Below, piece after piece: positions 33,801 to 48,800 of a DNA stretch of 64,000 nucleotides (position 1 is its first letter; every line of letters begins with the position of its first letter). The position numbers were made by a program, and so were the translations under genes. The notes under the pieces are model-generated. The model had not been told where the DNA came from and did no database searches. It saw only the letters and a program-made list of their open reading frames with translations. The stretch comes from Antedon mediterranea. Lineage: Eukaryota; Echinodermata; Crinoidea; Comatulida; Antedonidae. The stretch lies in NCBI RefSeq assembly GCF_964355755.1, contig NC_092672.1, positions 3,720,001-3,784,000 on the forward strand, read 5' to 3'.

Positions 33801-36800
33801 AGTATAATCCATGAACTATCCCCTCAGAGCCTCTCCACAAGCCACAATAAACCAGATAAATATCCAATCATGTTATAATAATGCAATAAACGGTTATTTG
33901 ATTGACCGTTGTTGACCTGTAGCATCTTGAATGTTTGACCGTCTGAGCGTATTACATTTTTGTTTATGTTAACATTGTGCGATTTGTACAGTAGCATCAT
34001 GACCGCCTGAGCATAATTCATTTTGGATAATTTGTTAATAATCACCACTCACTGTTTTTAATTGTTTTTTGGGGGAACAACAGTCGATTATAAAAATTAC
34101 ATTTTTTTAATCTATTTTTATTTGTATGTAGAATAGAATAGAAACAGGCTCTATAATTGAACATACAATAATTCAATGTCAAACAATCTAGGAAATGATG
34201 AGTATAGACAATGAAACAAATTACCTTTCGTTTTTGTTGATTGATGACCTTCTTATGCAATCAATACCGGAATGATCGCTTTTTCATGTTGGTTTTCAAT
34301 GATACTGCATGTACACAGTAGTAAATGGCTAATTCTGTAATTTTCATTAGTGGGCATTGGATTGTTTGTTTCTGTTTGTAATGTAGAGTATTTTACTTTA
34401 AAAAGAACCAAGAAACCAAAAGCTCTGTCTACAATATCAAACTAGTTTGACAAAAAAAGTGTGATGTACCCAAATATGGTAGTGATATGTCCAAATATGG
34501 TAGTGATATGACATCGTGTCTATATATGGGCACATCACATTTTGTTGTCACATAAAGTTTTTTGATAGTGTAGACAGAGGTTTAGAAACACCTGAGAATG
34601 TATCTAATGGTATTATACCAATAAATTGACAGTTTATAAATGATTTGAGAAAGAAAAATTATATTGTGCCAAACATTATACAGTACATGTACCTATTTCC
34701 TTATCCACATACCAAGTGAACTATGGTATTATTTTTATTTGAAAGCTTTTCCTTTTTGTCAACAAATAGTATGCTTTATATGGAGTTGCTACCAGCCATA
34801 TTTCAGGGGGTTTTAACTATTTTTTATGAATTACTGTAGAATAGTAAGTTATTCATTCGTTGGTACAAAGGGCCGCTTTATGTTGGGTGGTTTCAATTTA
34901 GAGAGGACCTGGTTTTTAAGGAATTTACTTAGGTTGGAAATTACTATAAAAGACTGGTGTTAAGCCTGGAGAGCACTGGACTTAATTTGGTCAAATTAAA
35001 ACACTCACTAGCTAAATTTAAAACAATAGTTAAGATTCCCTTTTGGGGTTAAATATACCAAGCCCCAACAGTTGACTTTACTGACCACTGTATGCTCATT
35101 AGAACTGAACTTACAGTACCGCGGTCTTCGTAAAACTAAACCATGCTATAAAATAAAGTCCAATACCATAATGAAAAATAATGATTGGCCATGTTTAGTT
35201 TGAATAAAGTTATTCACTCTTATTGCAAACAATGACTTAGATTTAACATTTTTTAAACCAGTCCAGTGTGAACAAAGGTTTAGTTCAACAGGTACACAGT
35301 ACTCATTAAAATAAAGAGGGTGTGGTTTTTTTCACCTGTAGCTAGTTATCAAGAAAGTGCAGGTACTGTAATTACAGTAACATTTCCTCAATAAGTCAAC
35401 AGGATTCTTTGCAGACCTACTTTCATACTGTGTTCTTTGTTTGGTCACTATACTGTACTCGTAAACATTTTTTTAAATTTATTTGTAGTACAGTAATAAT
35501 AACAATGAAAATAATACCTTTTGTATTCAGTTTATTTATTGATATTTACTATTAAATATGTTTATTAACTAGACTTCATGTTTATTGTTAGACATTTATA
35601 TCGCCTAAAAAGGAGAGAATAAACTACAGTAGAACCAGAGAAGAGTTAAATTACAATTAATTACAATGTAATTTAACTTTTCCCTGGTAGAATTTATAAC
35701 TACAGTATATGAATATCCCCAATTGCGTAATTAACCCCACCCTCTTATTAGTGACCACACCCATAAACTATACAGTAGCTCTGAACATTAATGTTGTTGA
35801 TAATTCTGTTAATAATAATTAATAATTTTGTTGGCCCGAAATATACGTTTATTTGGTTTCCTGTCATTTATTAAAAATAATTTTAATGGTTTTTAGTATG
35901 AACATAACTAAACATTAACAACATGATAGAATTCTTCTAAGAAATTATATTTTTTAACACATTTTGAAGTGAATTTCACTATAGTACTGTATAAGCAATA
36001 TAGAATAGTCACTGAATCAGTTGTACAACATGAAATTACATGTTCACCTTTTCATTTACCTGCGCTACATCATTGACCTCATGTTGACCTCAATCCGTGT
36101 CTGCTTCGCATATCTACTTATCTATAATGAATGACTAATAGATATTTTTTTTCTGATTATAATGTTTTTTAATGATAAAGTAGAAAGATACCAAGAATTA
36201 AACAACAATAAAATGGTAGATAAGTATCTCCAGAGATTACAAAGAAAACATTAATATCAATACTAAACTGTACAGTACTGGCTTTGTCTAGCATAACATG
36301 TAATTTACATAATGCGTTTCTGTGTGATATATCTGATTGTACATTTGCTTCAAGATTGTATCATAAATAATAATAATATGTAATGCATTATGAACATCAT
36401 TACTACAGGTCTTCGATATATTTAATTAACTATAAAACTACAGTTGTGAAATTGCAATTTAATTTTGCAATATTACTGAGATAACGTTTTTTGCGTACAT
36501 AAGAAATAACATTAACAAGAGTCAAGAACGGAGATATGTATTTTGCAAGCTTTATTCATAATAATCTAAGATAGGATGTAGTATTTTTTATGAATACATT
36601 TTGTCATCATTAAAGATGTATTTCCCCCTACACGCCTCTCCCCCAAACAAATTAACATGAAGATTAATAAAAGACCTTAAATGGGCCATTTTGTAGTTTT
36701 AATTTTTTTAAATGACAAAAAATAATAATCCACTAAAATGACAAAATAAATGGTTAAATTCAACCAAAAACTCTTTGGCTAGTAGTAGCCAATTGGACTA

Positions 36801-39800
36801 TTTTTTTGCTTTAAATTACATTTTTTTAGGTAAAGAATTTTTTTGTTTTTTTAAGATTCTCATTTTTGGTCAAAGTGAATAACTATCGTGTTACATTAAA
36901 ATGGCATATTCAACAACAAAAATTGTATAAAAAAAAACCAATATCTTAAAGTATACAGATTATAATAAAAAAATAATAATTTTGTTTTCTTTTGTAAGTA
37001 TAGTAGTAACCTGCACTACTGTACAGTGGCAACAGTAAAATTTATTTTCACCAAATTTACTTCCTAATCCTATGGTTCAGTAGAATTACAATTAAAATGT
37101 ACACATATTTTTGGTTCAAATCAGAACAGAATTTATGCAGATGGCAGGTCCTACATTTCCTTATAAATTATTTTAATTTTTATGATATAAATGAAATAAA
37201 TCTTATCATTACAGGATAATGAAGATGAGGTAGATAATGAGAAAAGAATCAAGAAAATCAGGTACAGTAATCTAATTATCAATTTATTTCCAGATAAAAT
37301 CGCCTCAATGTTTTTTGTCAATAATAACCTTTATAGGGTCTGGGTTTAAATAATGACATGTTATTGTTAGTGTACTAAATAGCACTGTATTGTTCTTTGA
37401 GCTGATCCTGTTAATTGTATGTTTCCATAAATATACAGTAAAACCTCGGAAAGAAACCCAGGGGCTTAAACCTCAGGCTTCTTTTCAAGACAGTATGGGC
37501 TTCATTTCGAGACAGACTACTCATACTGTATTGAGATGATGACGAAATTTTTGTATTTGACGGTGAATCATAGGACTGTTTTTTTGCTTTTTATAGTGTT
37601 TTTTAATTGGTATATTAAACATAATTTCATGGTTGAAAAAATGTCTCAAAAGTCACATTATTGTAGTAGAAATTCACAAAATTTACAGCATTCATTTCGA
37701 AAAGAAGCCCCCCTCTACAGTTTGCAAAAGTACTCTCGAAAAGAAGCCCATCTCGAAAAGAAGCCCATCCAAGAGCACTAAAAAAAGAAGAAGCCCATGG
37801 GCTTCTTTTCGAGGTTTTACGGTATGACAAATGTAAAATCAAAATATGTTTCTGCTGCATTATATTAATACTGTTTATAATGACCATAAAATTATTAAAA
37901 AATAGATTTTAAAATGTATATTTTTATATATCGACCGCAAGTTTTTTCTCCCAAAAACTGATTATCAATGTGCTCGGGCGTGCGATCAAGATGACTCAAG
38001 GTCACAGCGATCAATCAGTTGTGCTGTGGTAATATTTTTATAAATTCTGTGATCACTAAAACACACAATAATATTTGTTGAATTTCTTAATTGATTGTTG
38101 TTATCCACTAATTATATTTCTACAGTGTTAATGAAAGCTTCTTTGCCGTTAAAGGAGCAGCGCTAGTTCTTTCACATAGTAGTGAAATACCTGTAAGACA
38201 TATCACTAAACATCCAGGTAGGTATCCTGTATGACTCCTTTAATTCTGGATTCTCAATAAATGTAATATACTGTGATGAAGGCAATCTAACGCCCGTATT
38301 CTTAAACCGGACTTTAGTCGTAGTTCGAGCTAAAACTAAAAAAATGACGTCATTTTAATTCATAAACCGAACTTCAACTAAATCACCGACTAAATCAGGC
38401 CAACCTCGACTAAATCGAGACGGATTTTGATCGATTTTTTTAGTCCTGGAGGGGGAAGACTAAATGGTCGACTAAATGGTTTTTAAACGATGTTTATAAA
38501 AAACGTAACAGTCATTGAGTTGTTATATTGGCCAGATATTGAAGAATGAAATATCTATATTTATATTAGCTTAATTAAATATACATTATAATAATGAAAA
38601 TCATCTTTATTTACAACTGTATACAAATTACATTATTTTCTTCGCGCAAGTCCGACTTGAGCTACGTCACGCCATAGCAACAATGGGAGATGCGGCAATG
38701 TTTAGGGGGCCTAGCGCTTTCTTGTCACGCTATGAAGTGCGTGGTTCGTGGCGATCATAGTTTGTTGGGGGCCTAGAAAATATAAAAGTTACCGTACCGC
38801 CATGGTTCCTAAATATATTTTTAAGATTTTATTTGCTGTTAATCAAATATACTTCACTGTTAAATTAATACTGATATTGTTCTAATAATTAACGATTAAA
38901 ATTATTTTTCGTGTATATAGTCCTGATGCGTAAAAAGTGTTGTAAGAAATGGAAAGTAATATCAATGCGCAAAATTTCGTCTGCTCCTCAATACTCTCTT
39001 GTCATTGGCCAATGTATAGCCTTTGTTACCCAGACGTGTGCAACTCGACTAAAAGCTCGACATCATTAAGTCGAACTGCAAACTTCGACTACTTCGTTTT
39101 TTAATCGAATTTGAAGTAATAGCTCGAACTACGACTTTTCCAAGTCGAACTTCGAACTACGACTAAAGTCCGGTTTAAGAATACGGGCGTGTAGCTCTGT
39201 CTAAACTATCAAACTAGATTGACAAAAAAGTGTTATGCGCCCAAATATGGTAGTGATATACCCATATATGGTAGTGATATGATATCATCTTTTCCATACA
39301 GTATATGGGTACAGCACATTTTTTTGTCACATAAAGTTTTATAGTGTGGATGGAACGTAATGGTTTTTTTTTACATTGAGACCATTTGATAATACTCTAG
39401 CGAATTTTCCTCAGTTTCCAGTTCAACTGGAGGACCAGAATAATACATTTAACATTTTAACATGATTTCCACAAATATTCTGTGGCATATCCAGGGTTCT
39501 GAAAAGATATTATATTTTTGGTGGTTTGTGGTGATGCACCCACTTGAGGGTTTTTTATGTTTTCGACCATGTTTGGAGAAGGTGTGAATGAATTTGTTAC
39601 TTTTCGAGTTTATAGTTTTGCTACCGGTTTGTCTAGGTAAAGTGACTACCATCCCAACTGGTGTTTTGCTCATTATGTACATTATCCTTGGTAGGATTTA
39701 ATAAATGATTTCAATAAGAAAGGGTGTTGGTTTTCAAGGACAAAGTGTGCACTCTATCCCCCAATCCATCTCTTATTTAAATTCAAAATGTTATTACCAT

Positions 39801-42800
39801 TTAAAGCCTGGGTGAATACTCAATGCAATATGGCATTTTAAGGTAATATGACCTGCACATTTTATATAAACTACTTTTAATATTACACTATTACTATATA
39901 ATAACACTGTCATAAGATACATTCTGATTCTAATGATACCTTTTAAGGAAGGTGCTTAAAAGAAATTTAACCAAGAACAATAGCACATATAGAGTTCAAG
40001 GGATGTAATGAACATCTGGTCAAAAATCGAAACAATAATGACGATATATTTTACCACAGTTTATAACGCCATAAAGAATCAATTTATGTTAGATTGCCTC
40101 TTTTCATATCAAAAATGAATCTCAAACACCAGTGTTTGTGAAATAAGTTCCACATAAAGCTTTTAAAAATGTTTGTTACCATACCAGGTCAATGATCGTG
40201 GGTCTCCTTTCCAAATTGTAACAAATTTTGATGGTTCATGATAAATTTGTAAAATGCCTTTCTTTCTTTTTTTCTATCCCTCTTTTTCTTTCTGTTTCTC
40301 ATTTCTTCCTTACTGCCATGTTATCTTTTAATAACCATGACCTTAATGGAACCTAAAGGCAAATTTACACAGACAAGTAGTAACGGTAATAAAAATATAG
40401 AATCTTATGTTATTCCTTAACACAACACAGAGCAGACGCGCTCAAGATAGATACAGATTCTACGTGGGATAAGCTACAATGGGCTTACGTTCATATACAG
40501 TCTGTATATGAACGTAAGCCCATTGTAGTCAGTACTACTGTATGGAAAAACATAATACTATTATTAAGCCACGTCTAGACAAACAGAGGTGTATAGACAG
40601 TCCTTCAAATGGTTACTATGTACATTTTGAAAACAAAGCACAAAAGCATTCAGATAGCAATGTTTATTTTTTTGACTTTTTTCCTATACTATATCCTGTT
40701 CAGTATTTGTTGAACTCTGGTTCAAGGAATTCAAATGACTCTGTCTACACATAGAGATATTATATCTCTATGGTCTACACTATCAAACTAGTTTGACAAA
40801 AAAAGTGTGATGTGCCCAAATATGGTAGTGGAATTCCCAAATACATTTATTTCAATAGTTAAATTCTTTTCATGTTGCGCTGTAAGACTCCGGTAAAGAG
40901 CGCTTTATAAATGTTCGATATTATTATAATTGTACATTATGATATAATAATTATGTTGTTGAATGAGTACATAGTTTTTACACTACACATCTCTACCAAC
41001 CAAAGGAAAAAAAAAAAATGCTATATCATTATGTATTATATTTATGAATACCCTTAGACTGTCCCAATAATTCATTGTTTAAAATCTTTGTTGTCTTTTC
41101 GTTTGAACATCCTATTGACTCATTCCCGGATCATGAATAATTTGAAGTGAGCCCTCTATTTTTTAGACCTAGAATAGTTGTTTATTTTTCGTATGTTGCT
41201 CTTATTGACTGTATAGAATTATTTGATTAACTTTGTTGTTTTTTTTTTTTTAATAGTAATTGGAGAACTTCAGTTTCATTTACAGAGTATATTTTATCTT
41301 CTACGTTCAAAGGATTCAATCAAATTAGTAAGTTTATAATTTTTAAGAAAATGAGTAGAAAACAAGTATTATAAATCCAACATAATCTCATAATCCCATC
41401 ATTGTAGTTATCAAGTTGAATCTAGTTTTAAAATACCTCTATGTATACATGTTGAAGAAGAAGAAAATGAATGGGATCACCTTAGAATATATTTAGAAAA
41501 CGATATATAAACTATGCTATGTTTTAAAGAAATACAAGGAATGGGATCATCTCAGAATATCCAACCATATTTTAAAGAAATGCAAGGAATGGGATTTCTT
41601 CAGAACATTTTTTTTAAAGTATAATACTTGCTTTGTTTTTTAGCACGATAGCATCCACAATATTTAAGTTATCGTCCTGAATGTTTGGGTGTTAATACTA
41701 ATAGCTATACACTTACAAAACATGCCTATTTATTTCATAAAAATTGATATATTGGTCATGTCACAAAAGATTATATAATCTAACTTACCTGTATCTTTCA
41801 TACAAGATATTAAATAGCTCGCCCTCTGTATTCTTTTAACATGGACCGAAATATCAAGTAGTGAGTTCTCGGTTTTTGAATATAGTTTTCCTTGATATAT
41901 TTAATACTTCATTCAGTTTTCGAGTGCTTTCATTTTTAGTATTAAGAATTACAATATGGTATATATGTTTTTTTTATTTCAGGCTGTCCGCCTGGAGAGC
42001 ATTCATGAGGGCCGACTTCGATACATGGTTCTAGTTTCGTGTATTGGTCGTGAAGACACTGAAGAGAATGTTATATTGGGTATAGATATAGGAGAGAAGG
42101 GTTCTACAATTGGCTTAGTGCAAGAGATATATACAACTACTTGTATTGTATTAGATGGCGATGGGTAAGAAATCAGGTCAACATTATTCTAATGCAGTTA
42201 CTGCAGTAATAATTTTATTATTAGTACTATCATACGATTTCAGTTGTTGAGACCATCACTACAGTATGATTGCAAAAAAAAAGACGATTAAAAATATCGG
42301 AAACCTCCCACGATTTTCAGGAGACTTGAGAGGACCGACAGTAATACTATTTATCTATTTCGTTCTATTCACAATATGTTTCTGTCTACACTATCAAACT
42401 AGTTTGACAAAAAAGTGTGATGTGCCCAAGTAGTGATATGCTTAAATATGGTAGTGATATGACATCATCATGTCCGTATATGTGGACATCACAATTTGTT
42501 GTCACATAAAGTTTGATAGTGTAGACAGAGCCTTAAACTTTCCTGAAATTTAGAATATTTATTTAGGTTTATCGTTTATTTTTTATTTTTAGTGGTTTTA
42601 GTGTTTCAAATCAAGCGTCTACTCGCATATACAAACCAGTATCAGTACAGGCAATGTGGTTAGTAGTCTTTTTTTTACGTCAAATAAACAAACTATGGTA
42701 TAGATCCTCTACCATACAATGTTTGGCTTCAAATGTTTTGTATATACTGTACGTTTGAACCCATGGGTTTACAATTTTTTAATAAATAATAAACAAAGAC

Positions 42801-45800
42801 GCTCCACAATGCAAGAATTCATTTTGAATACACCAGAACCTCTCCTTTTGGTGAGGGACATCACTATTTATGGGAACTCTTTCCTGGATGAGGGTAAATA
42901 TATATGAGACACCCGTATTAAGAGGACACTTTCTTATGTCTCAAAATTGTCCCCTTAATAAGTGCTCTACTGTACTCTTAATAGCCTAAAGCTATACATT
43001 AATTGGCAGATCTACTCATAAAACTCTTTCTTCTCATCACAAATGTATGGCCAGTATGCCTTTTATATGTACTGTTGATTCTCTTAGGTCAGCATTCCAA
43101 GCCTTGCACAGAGCGAGTATGAGAGCCAGACGAAACAATTACATCCCAGATGGACTAAACCATTCCTGGACAGGGTATTACAGGAGCAGTGTTAGATCGA
43201 CTGAGTCATGTATCAACGAATGGGATTACATCAAGGATATTGTTGTTCTTCGTCCTGAACATCACACTATTCTTAGCTTTGTGTATGTTACAATGAAAAT
43301 AAACATTTCTGTTTAAAACTCTGTCTACATGAACTTTATGTGACAAAAAATGTGATGTGATGTGCCCATATATGGACATGATGATGTCATATCACTACCA
43401 TATTTGGGCATATGACTACCATATTTGAGCACATCACACTTTTTTTATAGTGTAGACAGAGCTTAACAGTGTTTTCATAGGATGACACCCAAACATCATG
43501 GTTACATGATGGTAGCAGGTACTATTTTGCATTGAGGTCAAGGTAGAGGTCAACTCTCATGGTGCTTGGTGCACATAAATACTGCCCTATTCAGTTCAGT
43601 CATGTTTTAAAATTGATAGATAGAGATAACTCTCTACCACCAATATTATTTATTTACAGTACTTTTAATGGGACACATCTATATAGGGGACATCCCTATT
43701 AAGAGGACGTCTTCCTACTGTAAAACAAATAATAGGCAACATATTCTTTTAAACTACAGCAAACACGTATTCAGGTAACACCCCCTTTAAGTGGGCACTT
43801 TGTTGAGTCCTGAAGGTGTACTCTTAATAGGGGTATACTGTCATTTTGAAATAGATTACTCTTTAAACTGTTTTTCCAATTTTGTTAACAATATTTGTAT
43901 AATTATACAGCTTATACAGTGACTACAGCTGCCTTATTATAAACTTCTACATAATTTTGAAACGGTAAATTCCTTCTAAAACTGATTATTTTTGTTTTTC
44001 AGCAAAGAAATCTATGCAGGTCTATGTCGACCGTCCGAGAAAGACATTCTACACCGGTTGATCCGAGTGAAGTTAAAAGAAATCATGTTGGAGGTTGACC
44101 TCGACGAAATAACATGTAGACAGGTGAACAAATTTAGACCAATAATTTGGTATTTAAAGCTCTATCTACACTACCACTATGTGATGTGGCCATATATAGA
44201 CACGATGATGTCATATCACTACCATATTTGGGCATATCACTACCATATTTGGGCACATCACACTTTTTTTGTCAAACTAGTTTTATAGTGTAGACAGAGC
44301 TTAATGCTAACTTCTTGATAGATATCTGACCAAGGATATCTGACACTTTTCTTGCCAAACTCAAAATTTTTTCAGTTTACAAACTAAAGTTTGCCACTGT
44401 AGACTATGGTTTAATTTCCTTGCAAATAAATGAATTCTAGATTTGTTTGACCTTCTTCTGTTTAAATTTTTTCACTTTCTCTTTTCAGATTCGGCTACAG
44501 TTGGAAGATCGAATGGATAAAGACTTAAAAGAATACAAAGGCTTTATTGACGAGCAGATGCTGTTGATATTGGGTCAGATCGATGCTCCTTCACTTATAT
44601 TTGACTACTTATACCTAGTAAGCCTTTTTATCCTATACATTAATTCTATATTGCTGATACCATAAGGTCAAAGGTTATTATCTCTTATAAAAGCTAAAAT
44701 AATTTTATGTATTTTATTTCAGTAGACAGGTAAGGTAAAGGTGAGTGCCGTGTTCATTCTGAACGTAGGGGAATGAGCTGTTAGGAGCTCATTGTACTAA
44801 GCCTCGGCATTATGTGGTAGGGTGGCCAGTTCCTTTCCACGCCGCCTTTTTTCTCCTTAGTATTTTCAACCAGGTACTCATTTACAGCTGAGTGGACTGG
44901 GAGTTGTCGGGAATTGAACCCGGGTCTATCTGTATGACAGTTAAGTGTCCTAACCACTCGGCTATCCAACTCCTGTTGCAATTGATACCATAAATTATAT
45001 ATTTCACCATATGGCCTGGCTACAAAATTTAGTAAAAATTACTACACTTTAGCTTGGTATCTGAATTCTAGCCTAAATTAGGACATTGGATTTAAAGAAG
45101 GAATCTACTATGTCTAAAGGCAAATTTACACAGACGTATAAAAATATAGAATCTATGTTATTTCTTATGACCATTTATACAAAATGCGGAGAGGATGGGC
45201 GTTTTCCACTCAGGTGGATGCAGTTTCCGCTTTCCATTACCGCTCCTCATCTATGTAAATTGGCTTTAATGCAGATCTGTTTTTATTATTCCAGGGTTCT
45301 GAGTGGAATGCATCTAACTACGATGAGTTAGAAGAAAATCAGTAAGAATTGTTTTAAACCTTAAAGCACTATGTAATAAATCATTGAAATAGTAGTAACA
45401 GGATTCAGTGTACACGCTCTCTTTTGACAGCTAAAATACATTGTAATTGAAACTACTGTGGAGTAGCTTGTGTCAGGGTGTTGAGTAATTGGTCAGATGT
45501 TTTGCCCTACTCTGACGTAATGTGTACTTTATACTAAGTACATTAAGAATATTTGCGAAAATGTAATTCTCAGGTGGGACTCGAACCTACGACCTCCAGA
45601 ACACTGACGTTCATACCTCTAGACCACCAGGCTTGCGCTAATGACTAGAGGTTAGATTTTAGCCCAAGTAAGCAGCGGGTACTGCACCACAGGATTGTAA
45701 TTGTTTGTAACTACTTGAGAGTTTGTTGGCATTATTGTCAGTGTACTTAGTATAAAATACAAATTACGTCAGAGTAGGGCAAAAAATCTGACCAAAAGCT

Positions 45801-48800
45801 GAAATAAAGTTATGAACTATTTGATATCTATTTTTGGCAGGTTATTAACATTAAATTAACAATATGTACTGTTGTTTGTTATCTAGAATTGGCTACATTC
45901 TGAATATTACCAAGGAAATCGACAACTTTTTTCCATCAACCATAACATATCATAATGTTCGGGAATATGATATTGAATCCACATATCTACTGAAATACTG
46001 GGATGATACATATAAGTTTATCAAAAGTGCCAAGTAAGTTAACCTATTTCATTTGTTTTGTTTCGTTGATTTTGTTAATTGATTATTCATTAATTTACTC
46101 ATTAACAGACTAAAAAAATTAAGCTCTGTCTACACTGTCAAACTAGTTTGACAAACAAGGTATGATGTGGCCATAAATGGTAGTGATATGCCCAAATCTG
46201 GCAGTAATATGACATCATCATGTCCATATATGGGCACATCACATTTTTTTTAACATAAACTTTGATAGTGTAGACAGAGTTTTAAACTAATGTATGTATT
46301 AATGATTTTGTTCAAATGTATTTTTAGAATGGCTGGGTCCAAAATATTGGTGCATTGCAAGATGGGTATCAGTAGATCTGCTTCCTCTGTAAGTAATATT
46401 TCTACATAAGATTGGTTCTCACTAGAACATAACGCAAGGACGTAAACGCAACACAAGCGTTTTAACCAATGACAAGCAAAGTTATAGACAGTTAGCAATC
46501 ACAAGTGAATAAGCCATCGCTTGTGATTGGTCAATTCACTTGCGTTGCGTTACGTCCTTGCGTTGCGTCGCTAGTGGGAACCACGCTTTAGAGACTATGT
46601 AGAAATGATTCTTCTGCAGTTACTGCAGTATTAACTCTTTAACCTGTTTTCCAATTATTTAACAATATTTGTATAATCATACAGAATATACAGTGACTAC
46701 AGCTACCTCATAAACATCTAAATTAAAACTAAAATCATACATTACTGCAGTATTACTCTGGCTACTGCAGTAGAATAATTTTAACATGATTCCTTAGTAA
46801 TTTCAACCTGTTGGTTGGGAACTGAATAAAATAAAAATAAATAAAGTTACTAAAAAATACAGTGCTTGCAAATACAAATACATTTATTCATCAAATCACA
46901 AATCACAAGAAAAAGATAGTATGTACAATGTTTCAGGAAAATTATGAAATGGGGTCTCAGGAAACTAGGAGGATTGTATGATATAGACCCCAGATTACTT
47001 TAAAAAAGATTATATAGAATAGAGATACTGTAACTGCATTAATACAGGTACAACCCACTTTGGTAGAGTGCCGGAAACTAATATATTGACTAACATTTTG
47101 AATCTTATTTTGTTTGGTTTCATTTAGGTGATAGCTTATATCATGAAAGAGTACAAATGGCCAATGAAGCGGGCATTCGATTTTGTAAAGGGTAAACGAA
47201 AATGTATCAAACCCAACAGTGCCTTTATGAACCAGCTAGTTGAGTACCAAGGAATTCTAGATGCCAGGTAAAATCTTCTGTTTGATTTCAGTTATATGCT
47301 TTGCAATCACATCTATGTCAAATCTTTTGATAAAAAATAAGGTTTCGGTTTTTTTTCAAAAGATGTACCAAAATATATATCATGTATATTTATATATTAA
47401 CTGAAAAAGAAAATATGAACCAGTAATAGTAATATTAATACAGTCAATACAAAACGATACTGGACAACTTTGGGCTGGCCTAATATGTCTGGTTTTCCAA
47501 ATATTCTGGTATTACGGCATGTGTTTTTAATGGTTAAAAAAATTGGGAGATAATTGGAATCTTTTGGGCCCCAAAAATAGTCTGGTTTTTGAAGACCTGT
47601 TGTGCTGTCTGTTCAAACTCAATTGGATATTTACAACTTTTTTTCATTTATATTTATATTTATTGTGTAATAGTAACCAACGACTTAACCCACTGTGGCG
47701 TAGCAAGTCTGAGAGTTCACTTAGTGCCTGTAGCTCGGAAGCTCATGACACATCGGAGATCTTTTCCAGCACCGAAGACCTTCTACTTACTCCTGAAGTA
47801 AATGTACCGCATCGTTCTAAATCTTGGTGCAATAGAAAAGACTTCCCTGTACAAGAACCGTGTTTGGAAGATCGAAATTCTGCACCGGCAGAGGAAGTCA
47901 TCAGCTTCCAAGTGGAACCAACAAAGTGCGATAGTGACAGCAGTTCTGAGACTGTGTCACTGGACGGAAGCTGTAAAACCAGTGAAGACATAACTGCCAA
48001 CAGATTAAGTGTGGGTGAGGTTGTTAAACAAATTGAACAAAAAGGAAGTGAACCTGATACCTTAATAATTACCAAACGACCAAATTCATTAGGAGATGCT
48101 CTGGTGACCGTCACTGAAAACGCTCCATCGTTACCCACACCAGATGTGTTCAGTCCGGAGGATGTAGACACCAGTAAAGTGCCAGAATGTGATGCTGATG
48201 CCACCATCGAGGGTGACACAGGGGATGTGCAATTGAATGCCACAAAGAAATATGAACTCGAAAGCATTCCATGGAATCCAGGAACTGTTCTGAAGCAAAA
48301 GCAAGACATTGAGGAACGGTTGAAAGACGTCAAAGAGGCGAGTCCTCCGGCAGTGCGCTCGGAGAAAATGAGGAGTCGTCCCGGAAGTGAAGAGATCCAA
48401 AATGTGGACAGTGATAACATTTTAGCTGGAGAGGTCAAACGAATGAGTAGTGAACTTGCGAAAATGAGAGTTGAAGAAGAAAGTGGTGATGACACAAACC
48501 CTGCAATAATAATTCAATTAGGTAACCAGGAGCAACAAACTGATTACAATGTAAATAAAGTAGAATCAAAAGATAAACTAAACCCGCAATCGACTAATTC
48601 AAATAGCTCAGATCAACCACCATCTAAAGTACTCTCCCCGACCATTTGTGGTCTTGAACCAGGAATTGTTAAAAAGAAGACAGAACGTTTTTCTTCCATA
48701 ATTGATGGTTTTGAGGATTCAACGACCAATGAAAAACCAAAAGATTTAACAGAAGATTTTGATAAAGAGGAAACAAGTAATGACTCTACACCTACAGAGG

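Noticed and set aside
47743-48495. Minus-strand 250-codon frame opposite slingshot exon 14
   Set aside because: Antisense shadow; the plus strand has clear slingshot similarity and splice phase.
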